Assembly (NCBI GenBank): GCA_035771175.1
Contig: CM069606.1
Span: 31,704,816-31,768,815, forward strand
DNA: 64,000 bases
Direction: 5' to 3'
Source: Paratinospora sagittata
Taxonomy: Eukaryota > Streptophyta > Magnoliopsida > Ranunculales > Menispermaceae
Shown here: piece by piece, positions 37,235-48,459 of the stretch
How the letters are laid out: the number at the start of each line of letters is the position of its first letter
Numbering within the stretch: the first letter of the stretch is position 1
Position numbers and translations under genes: made by a program
The notes under the pieces: model-generated
Told to the model about the DNA's origin: nothing
The model's input: only the letters and a program-made list of their open reading frames with translations
Database searches by the model: none

Positions 37235-37349
37235 GTTTATACAATGTAATTTTCTTTAAAGAAATTAATTGAATTGAAGTAGCAAGTATACATACATGTT
37301 TAGTACAACATTATCAAAACATATACAAGTTACACTGAGATACAAGTTG

Positions 37350-39477
37350 TCAATCTGTGCCACATATTGGCCACTTACGTCGTTTATTGCGTCGTAAGTG
37401 ATCTCTCGTATACTGCTGCAAAGGCACCTGAACAACTTGCTCCACAGATGGTGCTGGATCATCGGCAACGGGCATAGCTGATATGTGGCCATCCCCAGGA
37501 TCATCATGCGCCTCAATAGCCGTATGTGCTATAAATGCACGTCCTCGCCTTGGCATTCTTTGGCGTCTACCTATCCAATGTCCTTCACCCAAGGTTGGAT
37601 TGTCCTCGAATGAAGTAGCTGTCGGGTCGATATGAACATCGGGTATTTCATCGGCAAACGAGGATGGATCGTGATGCAATGGTGACGTGTGTAACTCTGT
37701 GAATGAATCAGCACGACCGGAAGGAGTGATGGGACTCTGATGATATGCTGATGATTGTCCCTCTGCTGTGTCCCTCCTAATCATGTAATCAGCATGCACA
37801 CTTTGTAGCGTAGTCATTGATATCCTGTTAATGTCCCTCGTTACAGTCATATCATTCACCTCACTGCGCAAATGCATTTGAGCCACGTTGCAAACCTAAA
37901 TAAATTAAAAGTGACATACGTTAGCGAAAATAACTACAACTTAGGTTACCAATAAGTGAAAATGTGAATTGCATAATGTACTTTCTTACCAAGAAATCGA
38001 TTGTTGCACCGCTTTCAGTCATATACCTCCGAGTTATTGATCGATACCAAATCATATATGGATCATTGTACTCCATAGGCACCGAATAATTATTTTCACC
38101 AACTGCTAAGTTATCGACACGGCGTTGCCATTCATCAATGTAATATCTGTGCTTTTCAATCCAATTACTGTCACACTGGCTTCTCATATCACACTTGTGA
38201 AGGTCAATACTCGTGTCGCATTGCTCCGGAATCGTTTGTCTCATGCCAAATTGACGTAACACTCGATCTGGTCGATGTAATTCAACTATGGCGAAACAAA
38301 TGAGTGGAGAAATGGTGTGCCATATGTGTCGCCCATGCTTGCAATACTCTGGCAACGCATCAAGCAAATCATCGGTGTATGGAGTCCATATGACCTGTAC
38401 ATGGACCCCTTACATCAAAATTGTAAAACATTGGAAAAAAATAAGGAGTACATTAATGTAAATTGTGTGGAATATTGTACCTCTTCGAAACCTTTAGTGT
38501 CCAACGTCTCTCTATATTTATTCAATACATGCGTTGAGACTTCTTTCTTTATTAACGCATGTCTCCACCTGCAAATAGTAAGGCGAAATTAAAAAACGTT
38601 AACAGTCAATGTTGAAAAGGAAGATCGTTGTGGACTTAAGTAAGAAAGTACTCATTTACCTATATGCCAATGGTGGTGGTGGCAACAGATGTGCATTTGG
38701 GCCCGCATGATCCTCGCGTGGAAGGTTCAGTCTTCGTGGAGCCAAAAAAGGAAATCTATCCCATGCCCATAGTTGTAGTAGTACAAGTGCTCCTGACACA
38801 CCTCGTTTTTCATAATCAACAGCACGACACAATTGACGATATAACCATGCTAGCACTGCACTGCCCCACGCGTATGTCCCGGCAACATCGAAGTCCGCAA
38901 GAAGAGGCAAAACACATAGGTGTACAAGGTTGTTTGATTGGTCTGACAACAACCCACCTCCAATTAGCTGCAAAATATATGCGCGTGCATACTGTTGTAT
39001 TTGAATTTCGGTTGCTTCTTCTGGTAAATTTGGAACTCTTTCTCCAAGGGTGACGAGACTCAATCTTCCCCCGCGTCTTTCTTTTCCAACTGGTATGAAC
39101 CCGAGCAACTCAGCACATAATTCTTCGTAAAGAAGGTTGGTCGATCCCGTCACAGGTAGACCATCGACACGCAAGCCCAATTGGACCTCCACATCTTGCA
39201 GTGTAATAGTCGCTTCTCCGCAAGTAAGGTGGAAGGTATGAGTCTCTTGACGCCAACGCTCTATGAAGGCAGTTATTAAGTGCCAGTCTAACTGAATGTA
39301 TCCCACACGTGCAACCCCATAAAAACCAGCGCGCTGCAAGTATGGAATAATCCGCGGGTCAAGCGGAAGTGTGCGGTGGACAACGGCTTCCCTACGCCGA
39401 TCAAACGTAGATAAAGAAATATTAGAACAAGATAAAAATGTGAGAATAATTATCAGACAATAGATCGTACATGACAA
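37350..39477 (-). CDS. Plant Mobile Domain (MAIN-like / aminotransferase-like) gene in the MULE
   Basis: Four minus-strand exons (39477 or 39391 to 38660, 38568-38481, 38394-37990, 37895-37350) join in frame without stops. From the first open codon they give about 618 residues. Landmarks are R-R-R-E-A-V-V-H-R-T, A-G-F-Y-G-V-A-R-V-G-Y-I-Q-L-D, I-E-R-W-R-Q-E-T-H-T-F-H, L-Q-D-V-E-V-Q-L-G-L and W-A-W-D-R-F-P-F. A C-terminal R-P-D-R-V-L-R-Q-F-G-M-R-Q and a basic tail follow. Introns of 91, 86 and 94 bp are GT-AG. PMD proteins act in plant nuclei in gene and TE silencing (MAIN/MAIL1) and also occur inside transposons. The first exon has no ATG, so the true 5' end lies upstream, possibly in the transposase gene. 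Confidence 0.85.
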
Positions 39478-39568
39478 AGTCTATCCCGCACAGTGGCATA
39501 TTACATTGCAAAAGTTACAGAAGACTTTAAAAGTAGAAAACATGAAATATAAGTGGGCAAACAATAGC

Positions 39569-42293
39569 TTATGCAGTCCCATCACGGAGGGTTGGACACC
39601 TCCGCCTGTTGTGGCCTTCTTGTCCACATTGTCTACATCTAATCTTAGACGAGGGTTCCCTTATATCCATCTCATTTCTTAAGCGCGACGACCTCGGTCG
39701 ACCAGATTTGCGAACATGACCAGAATCAGGTATCACCGTATAACGAATAGTACATTCTGGCCAATAAGATTCGTGCGGAATGGGATGGAACTTCGATTCG
39801 TAACACTTAGAGTAATGCTGGAGGAGGTACCAATGATCAATGTATTGGTCACAATTGATCGAAGCATAACGACACGCTGCTTGGACGTGTGAACAAGGAA
39901 TCCCATAACATTGCCATTTGCCGCAGCTGCAGAAACGATCTTTTAGTCGAACCACCTGCTTGTTTCCCCCCTTGTTCATACGGACATCTTGTATACCGGT
40001 AACAACCTCAAATGTCTCAAGCTGTCGATTAATCATTGTAACAGTGTGGTTCCCTGCCTTAAGGCCCCAATTTTTCATTTTCTGAACCGCATACTTTGTG
40101 AAAACCTCTCCATTAGCAATGGCTTCATCAATTTCTTGCCGTCTAACGATAAACCACTGAACACATCGATAAAACGTCAACTGAACCAATGCTGTGACCG
40201 GATAAAATCGAGCCCCCTTCAATACTCCATTGAAACACTCTAAAGGAAAAAAACAGGTAACGAATCAGACGGTAATTGACAATAAAAAAATAACTCAGAG
40301 AAATCAAATAAGTAAATGCATAGACTAACCAGCGACATTCGTAGTCATCCAACCATACCGCACCCCGCCATCGTAAGCCATTGTCCACCGCTCTCTAGGC
40401 AGGCTGATGGGATTAAACCATCTTGTGCAACCCTCTTTCTGGTGCTCTAGTTCTTTCATTAGTGCCTCAAACTTACGTGGTTGGTGTTGTGACCCTGCTA
40501 CCTTGACCAAATCTCTCAACTTCTCGTTACGGTACTTATCATTGAAATTACTACCCACATGCCTCAAACAGAACCTATGATATGCCTCCGGCTCGGTCCA
40601 ACCATTCTCTACTGTTTTAACTGCATTCAATATGCCGGGGTGACGATCACTGACAAGGCAAATGCCTTCTCTGTTAGTCACGCTATAACGAAGTTTCCTT
40701 AGAAACCATGCCCAATTGTCAGTATTTTCTTGATGAACAATAGCAAATGCGAGAGGGAATATATGACTAGCTGCATCGATTGCAGTGGCGATCAGCAACT
40801 TACCGCGGTACTTTCCATATAAGTGTGTACCATCTATTTGTATGATAGGCCTACAATGCTTAAAACCCTCAATTGAGGGACCAAAAGCCCAAAAAGAACG
40901 ATGAAATATGACTATCCCATTGTTGTCAGGTTCGTAGTGATTTACAAATGCGTGCGAACCTGGATTACTAGCATTCAGCATCCATCCATTTTGGGAGTAG
41001 GTTATACGATCCCTCCCAATCACCAAATATCTTTTCCATCACCTTTTTTTTTGCACGCCACACTTTTCTATAATGCACATCGTATTTGTAATTATTTTTA
41101 ATGACTTGATGTAGCGCTGACACAGAAGTTGAAGGATCTCGCTTTACAATATCAAAAATTTCGTGATATATTAGCTTTAAATCCAATTGTCTATGATCTT
41201 GCGACATTGATCCATAAATACATGTGTGTGGAAATGGGCATTTTGTGATCTCAAACAATCCCGATTTCTTGCGTTTCGAAGCCCGTAGCCTCCACTGACA
41301 ACCATCTTTCGATTTCTTACACCTAATAGACCAAAGTTTGGGTTCTGAATCGACCACAACATATTCTTGTTTCTTGGCTATACAACATCGTTTTACTCTA
41401 TGTTGCAAGTCTTCCTTTGAGGGAAATATGAGTCCTTCGCAAAGATCTTGTGACTCGTTCCACCCCATGGATATGTTATCATGATTGTCTGATAATGGGG
41501 TCATAGCTTCATGATTAAGCTCCATGAAATTAGGTGATGGAGGCTCAAAACTTGCTACGGTAGGTTCTGGTGTATCACCCATACTACGGAAGTCAGTGTC
41601 TTGTAACTCTGTTTCTTCAATGCTTACGCCATTGCCATCTTCTCGTAGTGGCGATGCATACATCGAGCCATCATTTTCAATTACTCTCAACAAAGGACCA
41701 CGCAAATCAACAAAATTATCCATCTCATGTCCGTCATCCTCATCACTGTCGTCGTCTTCAAAATTGAATTCATCATCAGACAAATGTACATTTGAAGGGC
41801 TGTCATCTTCAGAATCATTGGTCATGTGATCCACTGTAGCATCAATAGGTGAAGCTGTACTCGGACCGATGTGCTCCATTGATCTTCGTGCACTATGACC
41901 GCCAACATTCATGTGGCTTCGCCGATGACCCGATTGACGACCTTGGGTTGGATTTCCACCAACAACTTCTACATACACCTCCATATTAGTAGGAGGTGGG
42001 ACCTCTTGCAACATGGAAAAAATATCCCTTAGCTCTTCCTCATTGCTAATCGGAAGAACCGTATAATTGAAATCCTTTTCGCCAAAAAGCAAAGGATATC
42101 TATATGTGATATTGATCGTTGCACACGTTGAAATCTGTAGTTTACCTCGAATAACCCCTTCAAATTCTTCAAAATCAATGCCTGATCGGACTCTTACCAG
42201 CCCCACTGGCGGTCTATCGTATGATGCACCTCGCGAATCATGTACTACAGAACCACCACTGTAGCATATTACGGAAACAAGTCTATTTGTCAT
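39569..42293 (-). pseudogene. MULE (mudrA-type) transposase gene, one frameshift
   Basis: The chosen ATG is 42293 (M-T-N-R-L-V-S); the open frame upstream of it lacks an ATG. In order there is a PB1-like N-terminus, an acidic linker, and the MuDR DNA-binding region with C-K-K-S-K-D-G-C-Q-W-R. The MULE catalytic domain carries Q-I-D-G-T-H-L at about 40835 and S-D-R-H-P-G at about 40645. A 90-bp GT-AG intron (40329-40240) joins T-T-N-V-A to E-C-F-N-G-V. The second exon holds a SWIM zinc finger (C-S-C-G-K-W-x4-G-I-P-C-S-H) and a CCHC knuckle (C-R-Q-C-G-Q-E-G-H-N-R-R-R-C). Frames overlap at 41026-40968, where a one-base indel near 40985 breaks the gene; otherwise it is open. Confidence 0.9.
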
Positions 42294-42311
42294 CTGTGTG
42301 GGAATAAGCAA

Positions 42312-43430
42312 AATACAATCGTCATTCTCTCAAAGAAAATATGAAATTAAAGCCTATGAGTGCAACAATTAAAATAATGTAGCCAAAGAACCAAAATCAC
42401 TCGCAAAATCACACACTCTGGCGATGATTGGTGACTTCCTGAAATAATGTTCATAAAAAACTTTTCCATATTCATACATTGTGTTTAGTACTGTTTTTTC
42501 CCCACATAATTTTCACATAAAAAACTTTCACCACAAGCAGGAATATTTTTATCCCATATATAAAATAACATTCCTAACAACAAAAATCCCATAACTCATG
42601 TGTCTTTCATTAAAAATCTACACACACCAAACCTTAAAAAAATAATAATAAAAGATGTTTCCAGTCTACAACATCTCAGCAAACAAAACCACAAACTAAA
42701 GCTTTGAAAGACCACCAATTTCTTAGGGAAAAGAAAGAAGATGAATAGAAAACAGGGTCATTCAAAGACCCCACACGATTCTTGCATTTCCTAGACAAGC
42801 AGAGTTAGCAAACACCTCAAAGGAGCATAGAATGCCACTTGAATAGTTTTACCTTTTTCAATTCTTTTCTTTCCTTTTCTTTTGTGCGGACCAGCGGGGA
42901 TTTTGGTACATTTGAGATTTCATTGAAAGAATACCGTACCAGGTGACTAACAAGTGCAGCTGTAGTGAGATGGACTAGACACTTGAGAAACTAAATAGGT
43001 TTATTTCTTGTCAACTTAGATGCTAAAGAGAGAATTATGTTACCCTTGCACTCCTTAAGCATTTAAGTGTAAAGAGGAGAAAGCTCACACAAAAGGGCAT
43101 ACCTAGTGCACAAGGTAGAAAGGGCTTCATATGATGACATCTTGATGCAGACCAGGAAAGAAAAGACAGGAAAATCTCATTGATTTGATATTTGAATTCA
43201 TTATGGCTCTGCTTGTATTCTATTACAATCCATTATTTCTAGAAATCAAAATTCCTAAATTGTGACTCCCACTACAATTTGAAAACTTAAATCCTACTCA
43301 AGAACATAGCTAGAATTCTACTAAATAAAATACTAGAATCCTAATAAATTTAAATCACTAAAACTCAATAAGATTAATTAAATAAATATGTTTTCCTTCA
43401 TAATTCACATCATTCTTCCTCTTTTGAAGA
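42312..43430. other. MULE 5' non-coding region, no gene recognised
   Basis: This is AT-rich sequence upstream of the transposase and would hold its promoter. No frame resembles a known protein. The 43170-43410 part resembles LTR-like filler, but no boundaries can be fixed. Confidence 0.4.
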
Positions 43431-43760
43431 ACTCAATTGGATGAGTTAAATATACAGGATGAGTTGGTGGTAGATGGTGCTCGGATCTTTGATATGGATG
43501 GTTCTAGTAAAATCCTGATTCTTGCACGAAGGCTTTCTGGAATGGGTGGAACACACGTGCTTACGAAAGTAAAATTTCTAAGTACAACATGAAAGTTCCA
43601 ACCATACTACAGCATTTGTGATGATAACTTAATCATCTTCTACCCTTCTGAACTCACTTGTTTTAAAATTGCAGGTCAGTGTAGTATGGCACTTCAAGCT
43701 ATAGCAGGAGATAGAGAATGTAGTTCGTGGACCCTATTCATTGCTACTGGTCATTGATAC
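43431..43760 (+). pseudogene. probable captured gene fragment, RFWD3-like WD-repeat protein
   Basis: The plus-strand frame from 43438 encodes I-Q-D-E-L-V-V-D-G-A-R-I-F-D-M-D and A-R-R-L-S-G-M-G-G-T-H-V-L-T-K. I recognise this as resembling the plant RFWD3-type RING/WD-repeat E3 ligase. The frame ends at a plausible donor (AAA/GTAAAA at 43570), and a plausible acceptor (TTTTAAAATTGCAG) lies near 43675. The intron therefore seems retained, as expected for DNA-level capture by a MULE. The segment after the acceptor is not recognised. The family call is from memory and needs a search. Confidence 0.5.
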
Positions 43761-43989
43761 TGGAAAAAGGGTCTCCTTTCTTTTGTTCCAACTCATGATC
43801 TGAACGAGTCGCACACCCTAGTACAATGAAAAAATTGTTCGTCGACGCTGAGGGCATCCCCGAAGAGCGGGGGAGTTTGTGACATTTTTGATTTGCTGTC
43901 TTGTGTTTCTAATAAATTTTCAAACCTATAATAAGAAGAAGAAAATGAAAAAATAAAAATCAAAACTGGCACCTTTGTTTAGTGAACGA

Positions 43990-44160
43990 GAATGGCAACA
44001 ACGACGGTCAGATCTAAAGCGGAATGGCTCTCGGCTGCAAACGACGGCGACGGAGCGAGACGACGGCGACGGAGCGAGACGACGGCGACGGAGCGAGACC
44101 AAACGACGGAACGAGACGACGGCGAAGGAGCGGCGGCGAAGACTTTCAGAGAGAGGAGGG
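43990..44160. repeat. GC-rich GACGGCGACGGAGCGAGAC minisatellite in the MULE right arm
   Basis: The phrase GACGGCGACGGAGCGA repeats three to four times at an 18-base period between 44043 and 44125. It gives Arg-rich frames in all three phases, so the open frames here are by-products of composition. Confidence 0.7.
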
Positions 44161-44194
44161 GGCGAGTGATCCGTTTGCTCGCGGGGGGTATATA

Positions 44195-44632
44195 AAAAAA
44201 ACTTTGAAGGGAAGGCGTCTTTTCAAAAGACGCCTTCCCCTAAGCTGAAAAAAAAAATGCTGAACGGAAGGCGTCTTTTGAAAAGACGCCTTCCGTTAAA
44301 CTTAAAAAAAAAATATACCGAAGAGAAGGCGTCTTTTGAAAAGACGCCTTCTCTTCGGTTAAAAAAAAAGCATTTGAAGGGAAGGCGTCTTTTCAAAAGA
44401 CGCCTTCCCTTCACGGTAATTTTTTTTTTATGTTGAAGGGAAGGCGTCTTTTGAAAAGACGCCTTCCCTTCAACGGTCAAAAAATCCACCTCTACGCCTA
44501 CGTGGCGCTTGTGTGGACAGCTGACTGTGCGCTGACTGTACAATGAACAGTAAAACAAGGCAAAAGTGACAATATTTTTGAATGAATGGCATTTGTGAAA
44601 TTATTGTATTTTTTAGGGGCAATCATGTCAAA
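44195..44632 (-). repeat. MULE right terminal inverted repeat with five hairpins
   Basis: It mirrors the left arm, with five palindromes between 44206 and 44474 in reverse order. Three have the loop centre TTTTGAAAAG instead of TTTTCAAAAG. The outermost hairpin spans 44432-44474, and the innermost (from 44206) has a small stem mismatch. Confidence 0.9.
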
Positions 44633-45917
44633 AGATCAACCCACTGTCAAGCTTCTCTTTAATAAAGTGTCTATCAATCTCTATATGCTTGGTTCGATCA
44701 TGTTGAACTGGGTTATGGGCAATGCTAATTGCAGATTTATTGTCACAATAGAGTCTCATAGGGCCATCCCAGTGTATCTTCAAATCTGTCAAAATTATCT
44801 GCAACCATAATAGCGCACAAACCCCTTGTGCCATTGCTCGGAATTCTGCTTCAGCACTAGATCTGGCCTCTACATTCTGTTTTTTACTTCGCCATGCCAC
44901 CAAATTCTAACCAAGAAACGTACAATATCCAGTAGTTGATCTTCTGTCAACTACTGAACCAACATAGTCTGAATCAGTATATGCTTCAAGAACCATTCCT
45001 GTGTGTCGTTTAAATAAGATGCCCTGTCCTGGAGTCCCTTTAAGATACTGTAGAACGCGATTGGCTGCTTGCAAATGAATATCTTTAGGATTGTGCATGA
45101 AGTGACTTATTACACTCACTGCATAGGCAATATCAGGTCTTGTGTGAGAGAGATAGATGAGTCTTCCTACTAGTCTTTGATACATCTCTTTATTAACAGT
45201 CTGCGCTTCTTTAGCTTCTCCAAGCTTGTGATTAAGATCAATAGGAGTATTCATTGGTTTGCATGCTAGCTTCCCTGTTTCTTTAAGAAGGTGTGTAATG
45301 TACTTCTGTTGAGAGATAAAGATTCCCTGTTTAGAGTGTGCCACTTCAATCCCTAGGAAGTATTTCAATCTCCCTAGTTCCTTGATCTCAAATTCCTCGG
45401 TCAAACACCGCTTCATATTTTGTCTCTCGTTTTCATTGTTTCCTGTCATGATGATGTCATCAACATACACTAATAGAGCAGTAACTCCCCCTGAAGTCGA
45501 GTGCTTAATAAACAGAGTGTGATCTCCTTGGCTTTGTTTATATCCCATACTTGTCATTACTTTGGCAAACCGACCAAACCATGCCCTCGGAGATTGTTTA
45601 AGTCCATACAGGGCCTTTTTTAATTTGCACACTTTATCAGTGGTGCCAAATCCTGGAGGCACTTCCATATAGATTTCTTCCTCTAAATCCCCATGTAAAA
45701 ATGCGTTTTTTACATCAAATTGTTGCAGATCCCAGTCATAATTAGCTGCCAATGACAAAAGAAGTCTCACAGTATTCATTTTTGCAACTGGAGCAAATGT
45801 TTCTTGATAGTCCACACCATATGTCTGAGTATATCCTTTGGCTACCAATCTTGCCTTGTAGCGCTCTAGGGACCAACTCCCATGTTGTATTTTTCTCCAG
45901 GGCTTCCATTTCCACAT
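44633..45917 (-). pseudogene. copia B reverse transcriptase and RNase H
   Basis: The frame 45917-44907 is nearly a full copia [31 protein letters not shown], and the catalytic L-L-V-Y-V-D-D at about 45455, followed by the start of RNase H. A single TAG at 44904-44906 separates it from the RNase H frame 44903-44633 (S-K-K-Q-N-V-E-A-R-S-S-A-E-A-E). That frame is then cut by the MULE and resumes at 35349. A short deletion and shift near 45860 removes the segment expected before E-R-Y-K-A-R-L. Confidence 0.9.
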
Positions 45918-47560
45918 TCATAGCTTGTTTCCAATTTGTATTAGATAAAGCCTCGGATAATGACGTAGGAGTCTGGATATTATTCAGGCTGGTAAGGAAA
46001 CTCTTATGGGTTTGTGAGAACTTCTCAAAGGATACAACATGAGATAATGGATACAAGGGATGTTTAGTGCATTCCCTTGTTCCCTTTCTAATGGCAATGG
46101 GAAGGTCATTGTCAGGTTCAGAGGCTAAAAGATCATTGTTAGTTTCAGGAACTAATGAAATATGTAAGGAGGGTTCAGGGTTTGTTACCTCATTCTCAGG
46201 GATTGGTTCAGATTCTTGAGCTTGCATCGGTTCAGGAGCTGCGGCTTTATTCCTTGAGTACACTTGTCCAGTCATCCGATCCTTAGGTTCGTCATTGGGT
46301 ACAGGGGGTGTAGGAGATTCAGGTTTGGTTTGTTGGAGGATAAAGGGGTCAAAAAGATCAAAAGGGTTATTAGGGGAGTTTCGATCTTTATCTTCCATGA
46401 TGACATTCTCCCCCGGAAGAGGAGGGGCGGAAAAATATGGCTCAGGTTCACAGAAAGTGACATCGGCTGAGACAAAGAATTTCTTTGATGGTGGATGATA
46501 GCATTTATATCCCTTTTGAGTGGAAGAGTATTCGTCAAAAACACACTTAAGAGCTCTAGGGTCCAACTTTCCCCTGTTGGGTTGGTGAACATGGACAAAT
46601 GAAATACACCCAAATATTCTAGGTATAAGATTATTGGAGATTTTAAGCTTAGGATAAAATTGACGTAGCTTTTCCATAGGACTTTTGAAATCAAGGGTCC
46701 GGGATGGTAGACGGTTAATAAGATGTGTTGCAGTAAGGACAGCTTCTCCCCAATAGGACTTAGGCATATTATTCTGAAATAAAAAGGCTCGGGTTGTATC
46801 AAGTAGGTGACCGTTTTTTCTTTCAGCGACTCCATTTTGTTGTGGTGTGTAAACACAGGATGATTCATGAAGGATCCCCTCGGTTTGGAAGTAGTTGGTC
46901 AATGTTTGATTAAAATAGTCTCTAGCATTGTCAGATCGAAATCTCTTGATTTTAGCACCAAACTGGGTGCGTATCATGTCATGGAAGGTAGGGAGAATAA
47001 AGCTCACATCGGGTTTTTGTTTTAATAAGAATATCCACGAGACTCTAGTACAATCATCAATAAAGGACACAAACCATCACGCTTCAGAAACATTAGGTAT
47101 TGGAGAAGGATCCCAAATATCACTATGAATGAGATCAAAAGGATCTGAACTTCTGTCATTATTAAATGGAAAAGATATACGTTTGTGTTTCGCAAGTTCA
47201 CACACTTCACAGTGAAAATCTTCAACATTCAGAGATTGAAACAAAAAAGGAAACATGATTTTAAGAGATCGAAAAGAAGGATGGCCAAGGCGGCGATGAT
47301 GGAGCCATAGTTTTTCTTTATTGGAAAGTTTGTGCTCAGAGAGAAATGAAGTGGTACTCTTGATAGGATGTATTGGTGTCTCAAGGTAATATAACCCGTC
47401 CTGTTCCTTAGCATGTCCAATTATCGTCCCCAAGTCCTGGTCTTGAAATGCACAGTAAGTAGGGAAGAAGGTTACATTACAACTCAGATCATGGGTCAGT
47501 TTTTTAATAGAGATAAGATTAGTAGATAGTTTAGGAACATGAAGAACGAAAAGACGGGAA
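45918..47560 (-). pseudogene. copia B pre-integrase and integrase
   Basis: The minus-strand frames 47560-47077 and 47070-45918 encode V-P-K-L-S-T-N-L-I-S-I, H-H-R-R-L-G-H-P-S-F-R, and the zinc-binding C-E-V-C-E-L-A-K-H. The integrase core follows (S-F-I-D-D-C-T-R, F-R-S-D-N-A, P-Q-Q-N-G-V-A-E-R-K-N), with R-I-F-G-C-I-S-F-V-H-V-H in the C-terminal part. A break lies near 47075. The region starts abruptly at the protease/pre-integrase junction, because gag and protease are absent. Confidence 0.88.
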
Positions 47561-48178
47561 AAAAAGAAAGAAAGGAAGAAGAAGGCGCGACGGTCATAGT
47601 CCAGCAGCAGCAACAGAAAAGCGCACAGACGAAGACGAAGAATATGTAAAGAAGAAGATGAAGAAGACGAACACAGATCGAAGATGAGGAAGAACACAGT
47701 TGCAGATCGAAGATGAAGATGAAGAAGATGAAGAAGAAGACGACGAAATGGCGATGCAATTAGCAGCAGCAGTTGCAGACGTACACAGTTGCAGATTGCG
47801 ATTTGCAAATCGCGATTTAAGATCGAAGATGAAGATGAAGAAGATGAAGAAGAAGACGACGAAATGGCAATTGACGATGCGATTAGCAGCAGCAGTTGCA
47901 GATCGCGATTGAAATGGATATGGAAGACTGCGATTCGTTTGCAGTTGCAGGCGAACCAGTTCGCGATGTGCGATGATACCCTGTTCTCAGTCGATGAATC
48001 GAAAACTGAGTCGATGGTGATGAGCTAGGAACAGTCGCACGAACCAGATGAATATTCTGGCGGCGACAGCAATGAAGGCCACCAAGGGGATTCCGGCGAT
48101 GAAGGCCGACAATGATGATTTCGACAATGAAGGCCGAAACAGATTTCCTAGTAATAATAACCTAGGGCTCTGATACCA
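47561..48178 (-). repeat. copia B leader with a tandem duplication replacing gag
   Basis: Where gag and protease are expected there is GA-rich sequence instead. A block of about 85 bases with GATGAAGATGAAGAAGATG and a GCAGCAGCAGTTGCAGA tail occurs at 47705-47780 and again at 47825-47905, a period of about 120 bp. The frames opened here are low-complexity. Confidence 0.75.
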
Positions 48179-48454
48179 TGTTAAGAAAATAAAATAATGA
48201 ACGACACAAGATGTAATGTGGTTCGGCTTTATGGCCTACATCCACGGGAGAAGAGAAAGGATATTTATTCTTGTGTAATGTCTTAATGGAGGGACTCCAT
48301 ATATATAGACATACAGGGCTATGTACTTATAGCTACATTTACAATTTTAGTAACTGCTATATTCCTTAAAGGAAATAAATCCTTAAGGAAATAATTCTGT
48401 ACAGAAAACAAATCTATACAGGAAATAAATTTGTATAGGAAACAAATCTCAACA
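48179..48454 (-). repeat. copia B 5' LTR
   Basis: This is the upstream LTR of the minus-strand element, beside the primer-binding site. It differs from the other LTR at five of 276 positions, all substitutions. Confidence 0.93.
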
Positions 48455-48459
48455 GTGAT

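Larger units (their letters stand above)
35350..44632 (-). mobile_element. 9.3-kb Mutator-like element (MULE) with transposase and PMD genes
   Basis: The termini are long inverted repeats (about 430 bp; 35350-35790 and 44195-44632), starting CTTTTGACATGATTGCCCC on each side. The direct repeat AGATCAAC flanks the element (35342-35349 and 44633-44640), in line with the 8-9 bp duplication of MULEs. Inside are a mudrA-type transposase gene and a Plant Mobile Domain gene, both minus strand, eight 179-bp tandem repeats, and captured sequence on the right. It is the youngest insertion of the nest. The transposase carries one frameshift, so this copy may depend on another for transposition. Confidence 0.9.
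34937..48454 (-). mobile_element. copia B, an LTR retrotransposon inserted in copia A and split by the MULE
   Basis: Two 276-bp LTRs (34937-35212 and 48179-48454) end TGTTAAG...CTCAACA and differ at only five positions (about 98% identity). The target duplication is GTGAT (34932-34936 and 48455-48459) inside the copia A RT/RNase H region. The primer-binding site complement (GCTCTGATACCA) is at 48168-48179 and the polypurine tract complement (CTCCCCCTCAAG) follows 35212. Without the MULE the element is about 4.2 kb. Gag and most of the protease are missing. This is a young but non-autonomous copy. Confidence 0.92.

Noticed and set aside
43975..44248. Arg/Glu-rich open frames in all three phases
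   Set aside because: They are caused by an 18-base GC-rich minisatellite; the composition is the same in every phase.
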